DNA of 38,838 bases from DATDEW01 sp046590205 (GTDB taxonomy: Bacteria > Bacteroidota > Ignavibacteria > Palsa-1295): positions 1-38,838 of the forward strand of contig JBKJTT010000005.1 of NCBI GenBank assembly GCA_046590205.1, given 5' to 3'. The position numbers and the translations under genes were made by a program. The notes beneath the pieces are model-generated. The model was given only the letters and a program-made list of their open reading frames with translations. It had not been told where the DNA came from and did no database searches. Below, piece by piece: positions 24,588 through 33,843 of the stretch (position 1 is its first letter; the number at the start of each line of letters is the position of its first letter).

Positions 24588-27476
24588 ATGTACCGTCTGT
24601 CCTGCCTTATACTGTTTCTTTTCATGTCTTTAGAGGTTATTGTCGCTCAAACAAAACCCTCTGGAAGTACCGCGCCTTCTATAAAGCCCAAAACACCTTC
24701 CGTTATTCCAATAGACCCGCCCAAAGAGTCGGATTCATGGAGTTCACTCTCGCTTGGCGTCTGTGGGGTGGATGTATTTCAGAAGCAAAACCCAACCTAT
24801 GACGGCAGGGGTACCATCGTTTGTATCCTTGACGATGGTGTAGATATTGGCATAGCAGGTCTCTTAAAAACTAGCGAAGGGAAGACGAAAGTATTTGATG
24901 TGCAGGATATGTCGGGTACAGGTGATGTAATATATAAAGAAGCAAAAAGAGAAGCTGACAAAATTATCTTCGGCGGAAAAGATGTGCTGCGCGGACTATC
25001 AACACTCAACATCTCATCAATAGATGGCAAGTATTACTACGGAGTTCTCCCTGAACTACGTTTTCAGAATGGACTCGATGATCTGAACTTCAACGGTAGT
25101 GATTCAGACTCCTTCGGTGTGCTCGTCTATCAAGACAGACCAGATCATTATGTAGCAGTTGTTGATGGTGAGGGCGACCATGATATTTCAAATGAATCTG
25201 TACTTACGACGTACCGCGAATCACAATCAACATTTCGCTTTCGCGCAGCTAAAGATGCAAAAAAAAGTGATGGAAGATATTTGACAGGTGCTGTCAACAT
25301 CCATTCCAAAGAAAACCGTATCAACCTCTATTTCGCTGACGGCGGACACGGCACGCACGTTGCTGGTATAGCCGCAGGGTGTGGTATCGGCGGACAACAG
25401 GGATTCAACGGCGTTGCACCCGGCGCAGAATTTGTTGCATTGAAATTCTCCGATAACACGATGAGCGGCGTTACCACAAGCGGCTCAATGAAACAATCGT
25501 ATGAATATGTTATCACACTTGCTAAAGAAACCGGTAAGCCCGTGATCGCGAACATGAGTTTTGGTATCGGCTCCGAGATCGAAGGGCAAAGCGTGATGGA
25601 TCAGTGGCTTGATTCTGTTCTTGATGCAAATCCTGACGTAACAGTGTGTATATCCGGCTCGAATGATGGCCCCGGACTATCAAATATTGGTTTGCCAGGT
25701 TCTTCGCGCAATGTAATCACAAGCGCGGCAATACTTCCCGATGATACAGGTCGCGATCTTTACGGCGTAAATATGTCGAAGTCAGTCGTATGGGATTTTT
25801 CTTCTCGCGGCGGTGAACTCGCCAAGCCCGACATTGCTACACCCGGCACAGCAATAAGCACTGTTCCTGATTACGTTGGCAATGACCGCTACAATGGCAC
25901 AAGCATGGCATCGCCATACACAACAGGATTTTGCTCTGCGCTCATCTCGGCAATGATACAGAAGTATCCTGGATATAAACCGAACGCGTACTTGGTCAAA
26001 CGTTCGTTGCAGTTAAGTGCGAGACCTATCGAGGGCTTGACATTCCTCGATCAGGGCGCAGGTGTGCCAGATCTATCCACGGCATTTAAAATACTTTCCG
26101 GCTGGTACCTTGGCAAGGATGCACCAAAAGAATATAAAATTGATGTTCAGATCGGCAATACTTCGCAGCACGGCTCGGCTGCTTATTATCGTAACGGTTT
26201 CTTTCCGAAAAATGGCGATCGAACAGTATTTACTCTTACCCCGATAATTTCATGTCTTGCAAATCGTGATGCGATGGTTAGTTTTAATGCGTATGTCCTC
26301 AAAACAGATGCTCCGTGGCTGTCTACTGTTCAATCAACTGTCTATCGTCGCGGCACAGGTAGCTTTGCAGTGAATGTACATTATGATGAGTTAAAACTTC
26401 GCTCGCCGGGAGTCTATACTGGCAAAGTTATCGGATATCCGAAAGGAAAGAAGAACTCCTATCCGGAATTTGAGTTGTGGAATACGGTTATCATCCCGAA
26501 TAGATTTTCTCTTGAGAATAATTATAAGGTCACAACTTCTCCGATAGCAATAAATAAAGAACATATCCACCGTCAGTTTTTTGTGATCCCCCCGGCATGT
26601 ATCGGGTTGAAAGTTCAGTTGAGTGCTAACTCCGACGGTGCATCAGCCGACGCTATCATCGTTAATAATGACGGACGCACCTTTAATAGAGTATCTCTGA
26701 AGAAAAACTCACCCGATCGTTCTGTTGCATCTATTATCTCGCGTGATAAAAATCTCGAAGGCGTAGTTGAGATCGTTCTCAAGAGCGGACTTACCGATGA
26801 TGATGCACCTGATGGCAAGGTGGAGCTTAGCGTTGAGCCGATAGTATTAGAAGTTAGAAAAGATTGGATAACAAAAGGCAACGACAGCTCTATAACAATA
26901 GCCCTGCATCTTGTCAATGGCTCAAAAGAGCTGACATTTACACCGGAGTTCTCTATCAAAGGGTTTGAGCGCTTTATTGATACACTCCTGGTGAAGACAG
27001 ACGAGTTCACATATCCTTTTAAACAGATAGCTTCGGAATCAGGAGCGGCATTCTCTTTTACACTTGAGAGAGAAGGGTATAATCAATATACTGATATTGG
27101 CTTGCAGATATTGAAGTCGTCCGGGAGTTCTGTGGCTAACGGCGCATTCGATGAGCGTGAAAGTGCGACTCGTGTACTATTTTCGGATAAAGACACGAAT
27201 GTATATCGTCTCTACTTCAAAGGCGGGCTTGCTGATCCCGAACGAAGTAATACCACTCGGTTGAACATCCAAGAGCTTCGCACAGTAAAACAAAATGTTA
27301 CCTCTGCGATCACACCATCAGGTAAAATAACACTTTCGCCTGAACAATCAGTTGATATTCGCTTACGTTTTAAAGACACCCGAAATCCAGCACTGAATGT
27401 ACTTTCAGGTGTAGGTGAGTTAAAGTTAAAGATTATTGGTCTTGCAGAAGAAGTTGTGATGCCGATCCAATTCTAA
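24588..27476 (+). CDS. Secreted tripeptidyl-peptidase II-like subtilisin (S8 peptidase)
   Basis: 962 aa with a signal peptide ending about residue 20 (SLEVIVAQ). Catalytic triad: D82 (VCILDDGVDIG), H254 (GGHGTHVAGIAAG), S439 (NGTSMASP), plus oxyanion Asn359 (SGSNDGPG). About 170 residues separate Asp and His, the hallmark insertion of the tripeptidyl-peptidase II branch, where human TPPII has D44, H264 and S449. Some 500 residues of beta-rich sequence follow, with FFVIPPACIGLKVQLSAN resembling the TPPII sandwich domain. Most TPPII is cytosolic, so an exported version is notable. Convergent with the VWA gene, 6 bases apart. Confidence 0.88.
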   Translation: MYRLSCLILFLFMSLEVIVAQTKPSGSTAPSIKPKTPSVIPIDPPKESDSWSSLSLGVCGVDVFQKQNPTYDGRGTIVCILDDGVDIGIAGLLKTSEGKTKVFDVQDMSGTGDVIYKEAKREADKIIFGGKDVLRGLSTLNISSIDGKYYYGVLPELRFQNGLDDLNFNGSDSDSFGVLVYQDRPDHYVAVVDGEGDHDISNESVLTTYRESQSTFRFRAAKDAKKSDGRYLTGAVNIHSKENRINLYFADGGHGTHVAGIAAGCGIGGQQGFNGVAPGAEFVALKFSDNTMSGVTTSGSMKQSYEYVITLAKETGKPVIANMSFGIGSEIEGQSVMDQWLDSVLDANPDVTVCISGSNDGPGLSNIGLPGSSRNVITSAAILPDDTGRDLYGVNMSKSVVWDFSSRGGELAKPDIATPGTAISTVPDYVGNDRYNGTSMASPYTTGFCSALISAMIQKYPGYKPNAYLVKRSLQLSARPIEGLTFLDQGAGVPDLSTAFKILSGWYLGKDAPKEYKIDVQIGNTSQHGSAAYYRNGFFPKNGDRTVFTLTPIISCLANRDAMVSFNAYVLKTDAPWLSTVQSTVYRRGTGSFAVNVHYDELKLRSPGVYTGKVIGYPKGKKNSYPEFELWNTVIIPNRFSLENNYKVTTSPIAINKEHIHRQFFVIPPACIGLKVQLSANSDGASADAIIVNNDGRTFNRVSLKKNSPDRSVASIISRDKNLEGVVEIVLKSGLTDDDAPDGKVELSVEPIVLEVRKDWITKGNDSSITIALHLVNGSKELTFTPEFSIKGFERFIDTLLVKTDEFTYPFKQIASESGAAFSFTLEREGYNQYTDIGLQILKSSGSSVANGAFDERESATRVLFSDKDTNVYRLYFKGGLADPERSNTTRLNIQELRTVKQNVTSAITPSGKITLSPEQSVDIRLRFKDTRNPALNVLSGVGELKLKIIGLAEEVVMPIQF

Positions 27477-27482
27477 ACCGGG

Positions 27483-29744
27483 TTACTTAATAATAGCAAA
27501 TGGGAGCAACGCTTTCGACCCAGAGTTCTCTAAGGTAAGAATATACGAACCTGAAGCCATAGTACTATTTATAAAGCAGGTATTATGACCGCTCTTCGAT
27601 ACTGTCGTTTGTGATGTTACTATGCGTCCCATAATGTCTGATACGATCAGGGTAACATTTCCGTCGGTTGCCGATGTGTAGTCTATCCCAACTCCATCAC
27701 TCGACTTCGATATGCTCGTAATGCGTAGTGCGTTCTTATCATTAAGATATGAACGAATATAACTATCACCACATCCATCATCGACGGTAAGCACCCCTGC
27801 GGTAGAAGAAAGAGGAGAGTGATAGCTTGCGTAATAGTTGTCAATACTCAAAAGTGATGATTGGTCTTTTGCAAGATATGTCCGCAGCGGCAATATCAGA
27901 TATGAATCTGCAGAATCTATTGCGATCGGGTATGATTCAGAACCGGCTATAAACTTCAGTTCAAGCTTACCATTTGCTAGTATTGTCGGACGTATAGAAT
28001 ACGTACAGAGCACAGAGCCCGGCGAACACGTAATTTTACTCGTGATAAATTCTATCAGGTCACTATCATAGTTGAGAGTAAACCTTAGTGTATCAAGGTT
28101 GATTGGATTCGGCTTCGCTCTAAAACGAAGTACGATACTCCCTGTATCACCGAACGAACCAACCTTGCTCGAATCAATCCACACGTGAATACGTCCGAAT
28201 GATTGTGCCTGTACGTTCAGTGAACCAAGAATAGATGTTTCACCTTGAAGGATGAACTTCGCATTATAATCCCCAAGCAGCGCAGAAGAAAAACGAACGG
28301 TAATCTTCTTTTCTTCAAGCGGCTCAAATTTCATTGAAGGAAGCGACACAATGATCTCTTTCGTATTTCCGTTTGAAGTGATCGATTTGATCGTGATAGG
28401 TTTAAGATTTGGATTTCTGAGTGTAAGTGAAATGGTGGAATCCGCGGGAGCTTCGTTTCTACCAAAGTCAATGACATTTCCTGAAAAGATAAGAGGCTGG
28501 ATGGTAGATGAATCTTCTGGTGGAACGTAGTACACAAATCTGGTACTCTCATTTCCGGCAGAATCTTTAGAAGTATATAACGCATATGCCGACAACGCCG
28601 GATTGATAACCTCAAGAGAGTCGCTCGCTTGATATGGATAGTTACTTTTAATTGAATATTTGGTAAAGTTCGATAACGTTGTCGCGCCGAACGCTTGTAG
28701 TCCGCGTTCACACGGGTAGTTCTCTTGGGCTCGAAGAACTCTGGAAGTATATGTCGGCGAGGATGACACTATCACAGGTGCAATCGTATCATTAGGAGCA
28801 GGGGGCGTTACATAACTATGCCATTTTGTCTGATGCATGTTCTTGTAATCAAGCGTAAGACCGACCGTATGAAGTGTATTCCACCCACATGGTTTATTTG
28901 TGGTATATCGAAGCATACAATGTTCTGCTTTGATATGTTCGGCGATACGCTTCATATAATGTCCAAAGAGCAACGTATCAACGGCTTGATAGTACGTCCC
29001 GCCCGTTCGCTGCGCGAGAGCAAAGTTCGTTGGCGCGTTCTCCTTTCCTGTTTCCATGACAAACGCTTTTATTCCCGCACGAAATATCTGGGTGCCAAGA
29101 GAATCCGGAAATAGTGTAAAATCATCAGTAATAAGTACGATAATCTTTTTTGGCGCTCCCGAAGCAGTAAGTTTTTTTATTGCAATAGGAATAGCTGCAT
29201 CAACATTTGTATTACCATAGAAGACAAGAGACCTTACTGCAGTGATACAGTTGATACTGTCTTGCGCGCTGCCTTGTCTATAATATTCTTCAGACGTTTG
29301 TACTTGCGGGTAGTTTGCTGTGATAGAATCTGTATAGGGCAGTAAACTATACCGTGCGCCGAAAGGTAACTCACCGATGAACGTACTGATAGATTCATAA
29401 AACTTCTCATATATCCTTGCTCTATCCCCAACAATACCAAGCATCGAAGTGCTATGATCGAGAAGGATAACAATATCTGCAACGTTGCTTACTTCGCAAT
29501 CATAAATTTCAGTAGCAAGTGTATCGCCGTCTTCGGTAAGTGTGAGATGACCGCTCGTTAATCCTGTCGTTGGAAGCTCGCCGTTCTCGCCGAGGATAAC
29601 GGACATACGTACAACAGGGTATTCATCAATGTTCGGATCGGAAGTTAAAAAGTCAACCTTTTGCCCAAGCGCAATGCACGGTAAAAGTATAAGGCAGAGA
29701 TATAATAGGCGAAGTGAAAGCAGAAGACGATTGGGGTAATCAAT
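27483..29744 (-). CDS. Secreted von Willebrand factor A protein with type IX-like sorting tail
   Basis: The conventional frame begins at ATG 29606 (MSVIL) and gives 707 aa, but the same frame continues upstream as a good signal peptide (RLLLSLRLLYLCLILLPCIALGQ). No ATG, GTG or TTG precedes it in frame; candidates are ATT at 29744 or CTG at 29723, so the start is unresolved. Past it come a VWA domain with MIDAS DHSTS, NTNVDAA and ITDD, then Ig-like repeats, a dockerin/cohesin-like strand region, and a C-terminus SGSYILTLENSG-FAIIK of type IX sorting style. Likely a surface or secreted adhesion-type protein. Lies downstream of gyrA after a terminator. Confidence 0.78.
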   Translation of the reverse strand: MDYPNRLLLSLRLLYLCLILLPCIALGQKVDFLTSDPNIDEYPVVRMSVILGENGELPTTGLTSGHLTLTEDGDTLATEIYDCEVSNVADIVILLDHSTSMLGIVGDRARIYEKFYESISTFIGELPFGARYSLLPYTDSITANYPQVQTSEEYYRQGSAQDSINCITAVRSLVFYGNTNVDAAIPIAIKKLTASGAPKKIIVLITDDFTLFPDSLGTQIFRAGIKAFVMETGKENAPTNFALAQRTGGTYYQAVDTLLFGHYMKRIAEHIKAEHCMLRYTTNKPCGWNTLHTVGLTLDYKNMHQTKWHSYVTPPAPNDTIAPVIVSSSPTYTSRVLRAQENYPCERGLQAFGATTLSNFTKYSIKSNYPYQASDSLEVINPALSAYALYTSKDSAGNESTRFVYYVPPEDSSTIQPLIFSGNVIDFGRNEAPADSTISLTLRNPNLKPITIKSITSNGNTKEIIVSLPSMKFEPLEEKKITVRFSSALLGDYNAKFILQGETSILGSLNVQAQSFGRIHVWIDSSKVGSFGDTGSIVLRFRAKPNPINLDTLRFTLNYDSDLIEFITSKITCSPGSVLCTYSIRPTILANGKLELKFIAGSESYPIAIDSADSYLILPLRTYLAKDQSSLLSIDNYYASYHSPLSSTAGVLTVDDGCGDSYIRSYLNDKNALRITSISKSSDGVGIDYTSATDGNVTLIVSDIMGRIVTSQTTVSKSGHNTCFINSTMASGSYILTLENSGSKALLPFAIIK

Positions 29745-29760
29745 TGCTGTATATAAAGAA

Positions 29761-29780
29761 CCCCCGAATTGCTTCGGGGG
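29761..29780 (-). terminator. Rho-independent terminator of gyrA
   Basis: On the minus strand, CCCCCGAA-GCAA-TTCGGGGG forms an 8-bp GC-rich stem with a tetraloop, followed by TTCTTTATAT. It begins 8 bases after the gyrA stop codon. The reading frame of the VWA protein cannot be extended upstream past it because TAA at 29781-29783 is in frame. Confidence 0.85.
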
Positions 29781-29788
29781 TTACAGAA

Positions 29789-32305
29789 TTAATTCTCAAA
29801 AATGGTGCCTTGTTTTGGCGGAGGCGGTTCCTTCTTGCCGGTACCATTTCCCGTATCAAGTGATTCGAGTGCTTCATCTTCATCAGCAGGGACATTCGCA
29901 ACTGCAGCAACTCTATCCCCATCTGCAAGACGAACAACTCGCACACCCTGCGTATTGCGTCCCATAACGCGCAACTCATGAACATGCTGGCGAATGACCA
30001 AGCCGTCCTTCGTTACTACGATGAGATCGTCATTATCAACAACCTCACGGATAGCAATGAGCTTGCCTGTCTTTTCGGTCGCTTTCATGGTGATAACACC
30101 CTTACCGCCACGTTTGGTGAGGCGATAATCACTGATGTCACTGCGTTTGCCATAACCTTCCTCCGAGACAACAAGAACTGATGTTCCTGTACGCTTCGGA
30201 GCAATCATGCCGATAACAACGTCACCCTTATCAAGAGTAATGCCGCGTACTCCGCCGGCTGTGCGTCCCATATCACGGACATCTTTTTCATTGAAGCGGC
30301 ACGCCATACCTTCATGTGTACCGATAACAATTTCTTGTGTACCATCTGTAAGGCGTACATCCACAAGGTTATCTTTTTCATCAAGTGTAATCGCCTGAAT
30401 ACCTGTGCGGCGAACATTGCCATATGCACTAAGCACTGTCTTCTTAATAGTACCTTGCTCGGTGACCATCGTTACGTAGTGCTGGTCGTCAAATACTTTG
30501 ACATTGATAAACGCAGTTATGTGCTCATCAGACGGCTTCTCAAGTAAGTTTGCGATCGAGCGTCCCTTCGATGTTCTGCCGCCTTCAGGGACTTCATGTA
30601 CCTTCAACCAATAACATCTGCCCTTATCAGTGAAGAACATGATGTAATGGTGCGTTGAAGCGATGAACATATGCTCTACAAAATCGTCTTCGCGTGATGC
30701 CGCTCCGGTTACGCCCTTGCCTCCGCGTCCTTGACGGCGATAGCCCGAAACAGGGAAGCGTTTGATAAAGCCGTTATGAGAGATCGTTACGACGACATCC
30801 TCTTCGGCAATCATGTCTTCTATCGTGAAGTCCTTCGTATCAAAGATGATCTCTGTGCGTCGCTTTGACGAATACTTGCTCTTGACTTCGGCAAGTTCAT
30901 CAGCGATGATCTTCATCTGAATATCTTTTGAAGCAAGAATAGACTTTAACTTTTCGATAAGCTGGATAAGCTCACGGTATTCTGCTTCTATCTTATTACG
31001 CTCAAGACCGGTCAGACGCTGCAGGCGCATCTCAAGGATCGCTTTTGCTTGTATCTCCGAGAGACCAAAGCGCTTGATCAAATTCTTCTGCGCTGTATCG
31101 GTGTCTTTCGACTTCTTGATTACCTGAATGACCTCGTCGATATTATCGAGAGCAATAATATATCCTTCGAGGATATGTGCGCGCTTTTCTGTCGCTTCGA
31201 GGTCGAACTTCGTTCTGCGAACAACGACTTCATTGCGGTGCGCTACATAATGTTTGAGTATTTCATTGAGTCTAAGAACTTTCGGGATGCCTTTAACAAG
31301 TGCAAGCATGATAACGCCGAACGTCGTCTGCATTTGCGTATGCTTGTATAGGTTATTGAGCACAACCTTTGCTACTGCATCACGCTTGAGGTCAACGACA
31401 ATGCGCAAACCTTCTTTATCGGACTCGTCATTCACGCCCGATATACCATCGAGTTTCTTATCACGCACAAGGTCAGCGATCTTCTCGATGAGTGATGCTT
31501 TATTGACCGTGTACGGCACTTCTGTTACAATGATCTTCTCTCTGTCGTTCTTATCGGTCTCGACCGTTGCACGTGCGCGAAGGATGATCTTTCCGCGACC
31601 TGTCGTGTACGCATCGCGTACCGTGTCATAACCGTAGATAAGTCCGCCCGTCGGGAAGTCGGGGGCGGTGATATGCTTCATCAACTCTTCGTTGGTGATG
31701 TCATTATTCTTGATGTATGCCAAACATCCGTCAATGACTTCACTGAGATTATGCGGCGGCATGTTCGTTGCCATACCGACTGCAATACCCGTAGCGCCGT
31801 TGACAAGAATATTCGGATACCCCGAAGGAAGAACAGACGGCTGCTGGAGCGTATCATCGAAGTTCGGGACAAAATCTACGGTGTTCTTCTCAAGGTCTTT
31901 GAGCATCTCCATCGCAAGCGGGCGCATACGGACTTCTGTATAACGCATAGCTGCCGGGCTGTCACCATCCATCGAGCCGAAGTTACCTTGACCGTCAACA
32001 AGCATTTCGCGCATCGAGAAATCCTGCGCGAGGCGGACTATCGTATCATAGACCGATGCATCACCATGCGGATGATACTTACCAAGCACTTCACCGACGA
32101 TACGAGCGCTTTTTTTGTACGGACGGTTCGGAGCAAGTGATAACTCGTTCATGCCATAGAGCACTCGGCGATGAACGGGCTTGAGTCCGTCGCGAACGTC
32201 AGGGAGGGCACGACTGACGATAACGGACATGGAGTAGTCAATATAACTCTCTCGCATCTCGTCTTCAAGCTGACGCGGAAGTATTCTTTCTGTAGTTGTT
32301 GCCAC
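29789..32305 (-). CDS. gyrA: DNA gyrase subunit A
   Basis: 838 aa from GTG at 32305 (MATTTERILPRQLEDEMRESYIDYSMSVIVSRALPDVRDG is read in pieces here: RALPDVRDGLKPVHRR is diagnostic). Active-site Tyr122 is in AAMRYTEVRM. The C-terminal wrapping domain carries the GyrA-box form QGRGGKG and blade repeats, distinguishing it from ParC. Together with GyrB it introduces negative supercoils. The quinolone region reads HPHGDASVYD, so the residue matching E. coli Ser83 is Ala and the neighbouring position is Ser. It ends at a strong terminator. Confidence 0.96.
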   Translation of the reverse strand: MATTTERILPRQLEDEMRESYIDYSMSVIVSRALPDVRDGLKPVHRRVLYGMNELSLAPNRPYKKSARIVGEVLGKYHPHGDASVYDTIVRLAQDFSMREMLVDGQGNFGSMDGDSPAAMRYTEVRMRPLAMEMLKDLEKNTVDFVPNFDDTLQQPSVLPSGYPNILVNGATGIAVGMATNMPPHNLSEVIDGCLAYIKNNDITNEELMKHITAPDFPTGGLIYGYDTVRDAYTTGRGKIILRARATVETDKNDREKIIVTEVPYTVNKASLIEKIADLVRDKKLDGISGVNDESDKEGLRIVVDLKRDAVAKVVLNNLYKHTQMQTTFGVIMLALVKGIPKVLRLNEILKHYVAHRNEVVVRRTKFDLEATEKRAHILEGYIIALDNIDEVIQVIKKSKDTDTAQKNLIKRFGLSEIQAKAILEMRLQRLTGLERNKIEAEYRELIQLIEKLKSILASKDIQMKIIADELAEVKSKYSSKRRTEIIFDTKDFTIEDMIAEEDVVVTISHNGFIKRFPVSGYRRQGRGGKGVTGAASREDDFVEHMFIASTHHYIMFFTDKGRCYWLKVHEVPEGGRTSKGRSIANLLEKPSDEHITAFINVKVFDDQHYVTMVTEQGTIKKTVLSAYGNVRRTGIQAITLDEKDNLVDVRLTDGTQEIVIGTHEGMACRFNEKDVRDMGRTAGGVRGITLDKGDVVIGMIAPKRTGTSVLVVSEEGYGKRSDISDYRLTKRGGKGVITMKATEKTGKLIAIREVVDNDDLIVVTKDGLVIRQHVHELRVMGRNTQGVRVVRLADGDRVAAVANVPADEDEALESLDTGNGTGKKEPPPPKQGTIFEN

Positions 32306-32682
32306 GTAAAATCTGTTGGAAAAAGTGAGTAAAAAATACTAAATTTTCACGAACAAATTAAACAAAAAAACACCCAACATAAGTCCGCCAATGTGGAGAA
32401 TAATGGGGAAATAATCGCCTATTCTGAATGAAAAACGCCGAATTAGGATAAAAAGACGGGTATTCTCGCAATCAACTTTTTAGTTAGGTATTTTGCATTT
32501 CTATAAGCGAATCAACGTAGTGTCCGTTGCCAGAAGCAGTTGCATATTCTGCCGCATCATAAACGGTAGTTCAGAACACATAGTAAGTGGCAGTTCATAA
32601 AAATAGTAGTAATTTTGCATTAGTCCGGAAAGGATGACGGTGTTTTTTGATACTACTATATTTATTACATTTGAGCACGCGC
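32306..32682. other. Divergent intergenic region gyrA / outer-membrane protein
   Basis: This 377-base stretch holds the promoters of gyrA (minus) and the small outer-membrane protein gene (plus). Codon-like structure is absent in all frames over any useful length. Several T-rich TAnnTTTG-like motifs occur (for example TAATTTTG at about 32610-32617 and TACATTTG at 32666-32673). No RNA gene, riboswitch or repeat is recognised. Confidence 0.5.
32646..32673 (+). promoter_or_regulatory. Possible Bacteroidota-type promoter of the 32683 gene
   Basis: TTTG at 32646-32649 and TACATTTG at 32666-32673, separated by 16 bases, resemble the -33 TTTG and -7 TAnnTTTG boxes known from Bacteroidota; the spacing is shorter than the usual 17-23. 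The start codon is at 32683, so the transcript would have almost no leader. Prediction by eye only. Confidence 0.25.
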
Positions 32683-33357
32683 ATGAGAACATTACTTATT
32701 CCTCTTCTACTATTACTCGCGATTGTTGTGTCAGTGGATGTATCTGCGCAACCGGCTACCGGCAGGTTTCGTCTCGAAGGTAATTTGATATTCTCAATGT
32801 TTCAGCAACAGGTCAAATCAGAGATAGGGGAAGACCGTGGCGAGCGGCTTGTCTTTGAAAGGGAGCTTGGCGTGAATGTTTCCGGTACCTATGGGGTACT
32901 TGATTTTGCATCGGTCGGCATGTTTGTTCGCGCAGGAATTGGCAATCGTGAGAATGCTCAATATGACGGCTTCGATGACGAAGGAAAAACGCAAGTTAAG
33001 AACCAACTTGGCGGCTCGTATTCCGAGATTTGGATAGGTCCTCTTGTGCATGTACATTGGAAACAGTTTTTTCTTGACGGGGGGTATGCGCTCTATGGCA
33101 GACGTATTGATAACGGACGAAGTGATATTCCTTCAAAGACAGGTGACATTACAAGCTCGTTTCGTACCAGTCCGTCATTTGCATGGCTCATCGGTGCCGG
33201 TGGAAATCTGCCTGTTGCAGACGACCTGTCTGTTGTGCTTAAAGTTGATTTCTGTATACGTTACTACGACCAGCGCGGCGGCGAACCACTTGCAGGTGAT
33301 ATTGTTCACGGTACACAGAGTCTCGCCCCATCTATAGGTATTGCCTGGACACCTTAG
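32683..33357 (+). CDS. Small outer-membrane beta-barrel-like protein
   Basis: 224 aa from ATG at 32683 (a longer frame starts at 32647). Signal peptide MRTLLIPLLLLLAIVVSVDVSAQ. The mature part shows alternating strands (LEGNLIFSMFQQQV, YSEIWIGPLVHVHW, FFLDGGYALYG, SLAPSIGIAWTP) ending with an aromatic near the C-terminus, typical of 8-10-stranded outer-membrane barrels of the opacity/porin-like type. No enzymatic motif. Followed after about 20 bases by a small ORF on the other strand. Confidence 0.75.
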   Translation: MRTLLIPLLLLLAIVVSVDVSAQPATGRFRLEGNLIFSMFQQQVKSEIGEDRGERLVFERELGVNVSGTYGVLDFASVGMFVRAGIGNRENAQYDGFDDEGKTQVKNQLGGSYSEIWIGPLVHVHWKQFFLDGGYALYGRRIDNGRSDIPSKTGDITSSFRTSPSFAWLIGAGGNLPVADDLSVVLKVDFCIRYYDQRGGEPLAGDIVHGTQSLAPSIGIAWTP

Positions 33358-33377
33358 TCCGTTCTATATTGTGCTAA

Positions 33378-33500
33378 CTACTTACACCCTAAACGAACCC
33401 CGAAACCCTCTTTCTGTCTCTCGCTCATAGCAGCATTAACCGCAAAGCCAAGCCCAAATGAAAGGATAAGCGCAAGCGTGATAAGTGTTTTCTGTTTCAT
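33378..33500 (-). CDS. Small exported peptide gene (40 aa)
   Basis: ATG at 33500 opens a 40-codon frame: MKQKTLITLALILSFGLGF, then AVNAAMSERQKEGFGVRLGCK and TAG. A basic N-terminus, hydrophobic core and an Ala-x-Ala-like cleavage site make a credible signal peptide, leaving only about 16 residues mature with one Cys. No homologue is known to me. It could also be a small membrane peptide. Chance is possible at this length, but the signal peptide and codon use look real. Confidence 0.4.
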   Translation of the reverse strand: MKQKTLITLALILSFGLGFAVNAAMSERQKEGFGVRLGCK

Positions 33501-33596
33501 TGGTGATGTGTTTATGAGTAGAAGAGAACAAATCAAGCGGAGAAACTTTCCGTCTCTTGCAAAGCTATAATTGAAGTTATTTGATGTATATCAATC

Positions 33597-33682
33597 TCAA
33601 TCTTCAATTGCTTCCACACCCGTCTCCTTCATGCGTCCTAATCTTGCTTTCTGGGTGCGGTATGACTTGGTTTGGTTGCCGG
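33597..33682 (-). pseudogene. Remnant of a second arr 3' end
   Basis: Minus-strand translation gives GNQTKSYRTQKARLGRMK, then ETGVEAIED and a stop. The intact Arr (35706-36110) has GNPTKSYRTK and ends IEAIED. At DNA level the stretch GGTGCGGTATGACTTGG is identical to part of arr, and the surrounding 29 bases differ at one position. The middle is deleted and replaced. It stands on the far side of the HxlR/SRPBCC/VOC cassette in the same orientation as arr, so the cassette is bracketed by two arr tails. Confidence 0.8.
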
Positions 33683-33753
33683 ATTAATGCGTCACATCAT
33701 TTCATTTTTGGTTACGAACACGCATTTAACTGATAATCATAAACATCAAACCT

Positions 33754-33782
33754 CCCATCATTTCTTTTTCATCAATGATGGG
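33754..33782 (-). terminator. Possible terminator of the VOC/SRPBCC operon
   Basis: CCCATCATT and AATGATGGG form a 9-bp stem with an 11-base loop, about 60 bases after the VOC stop codon on the minus strand. There is only a weak T-rich run after it (GAGGTTTGATGTTTATG). Confidence 0.4.
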
Positions 33783-33843
33783 AAGTTCTGCAAGCCGTTC
33801 ACGAATTTCGTCTGCTTACTTTTAGCTGAAATCCATTCCCATT

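Noticed and set aside
32501..32692. A minus-strand ORF in the gyrA upstream region
   Set aside because: Cys/Met-rich, no signal or motif, overlaps the promoter and start of the plus-strand outer-membrane gene.
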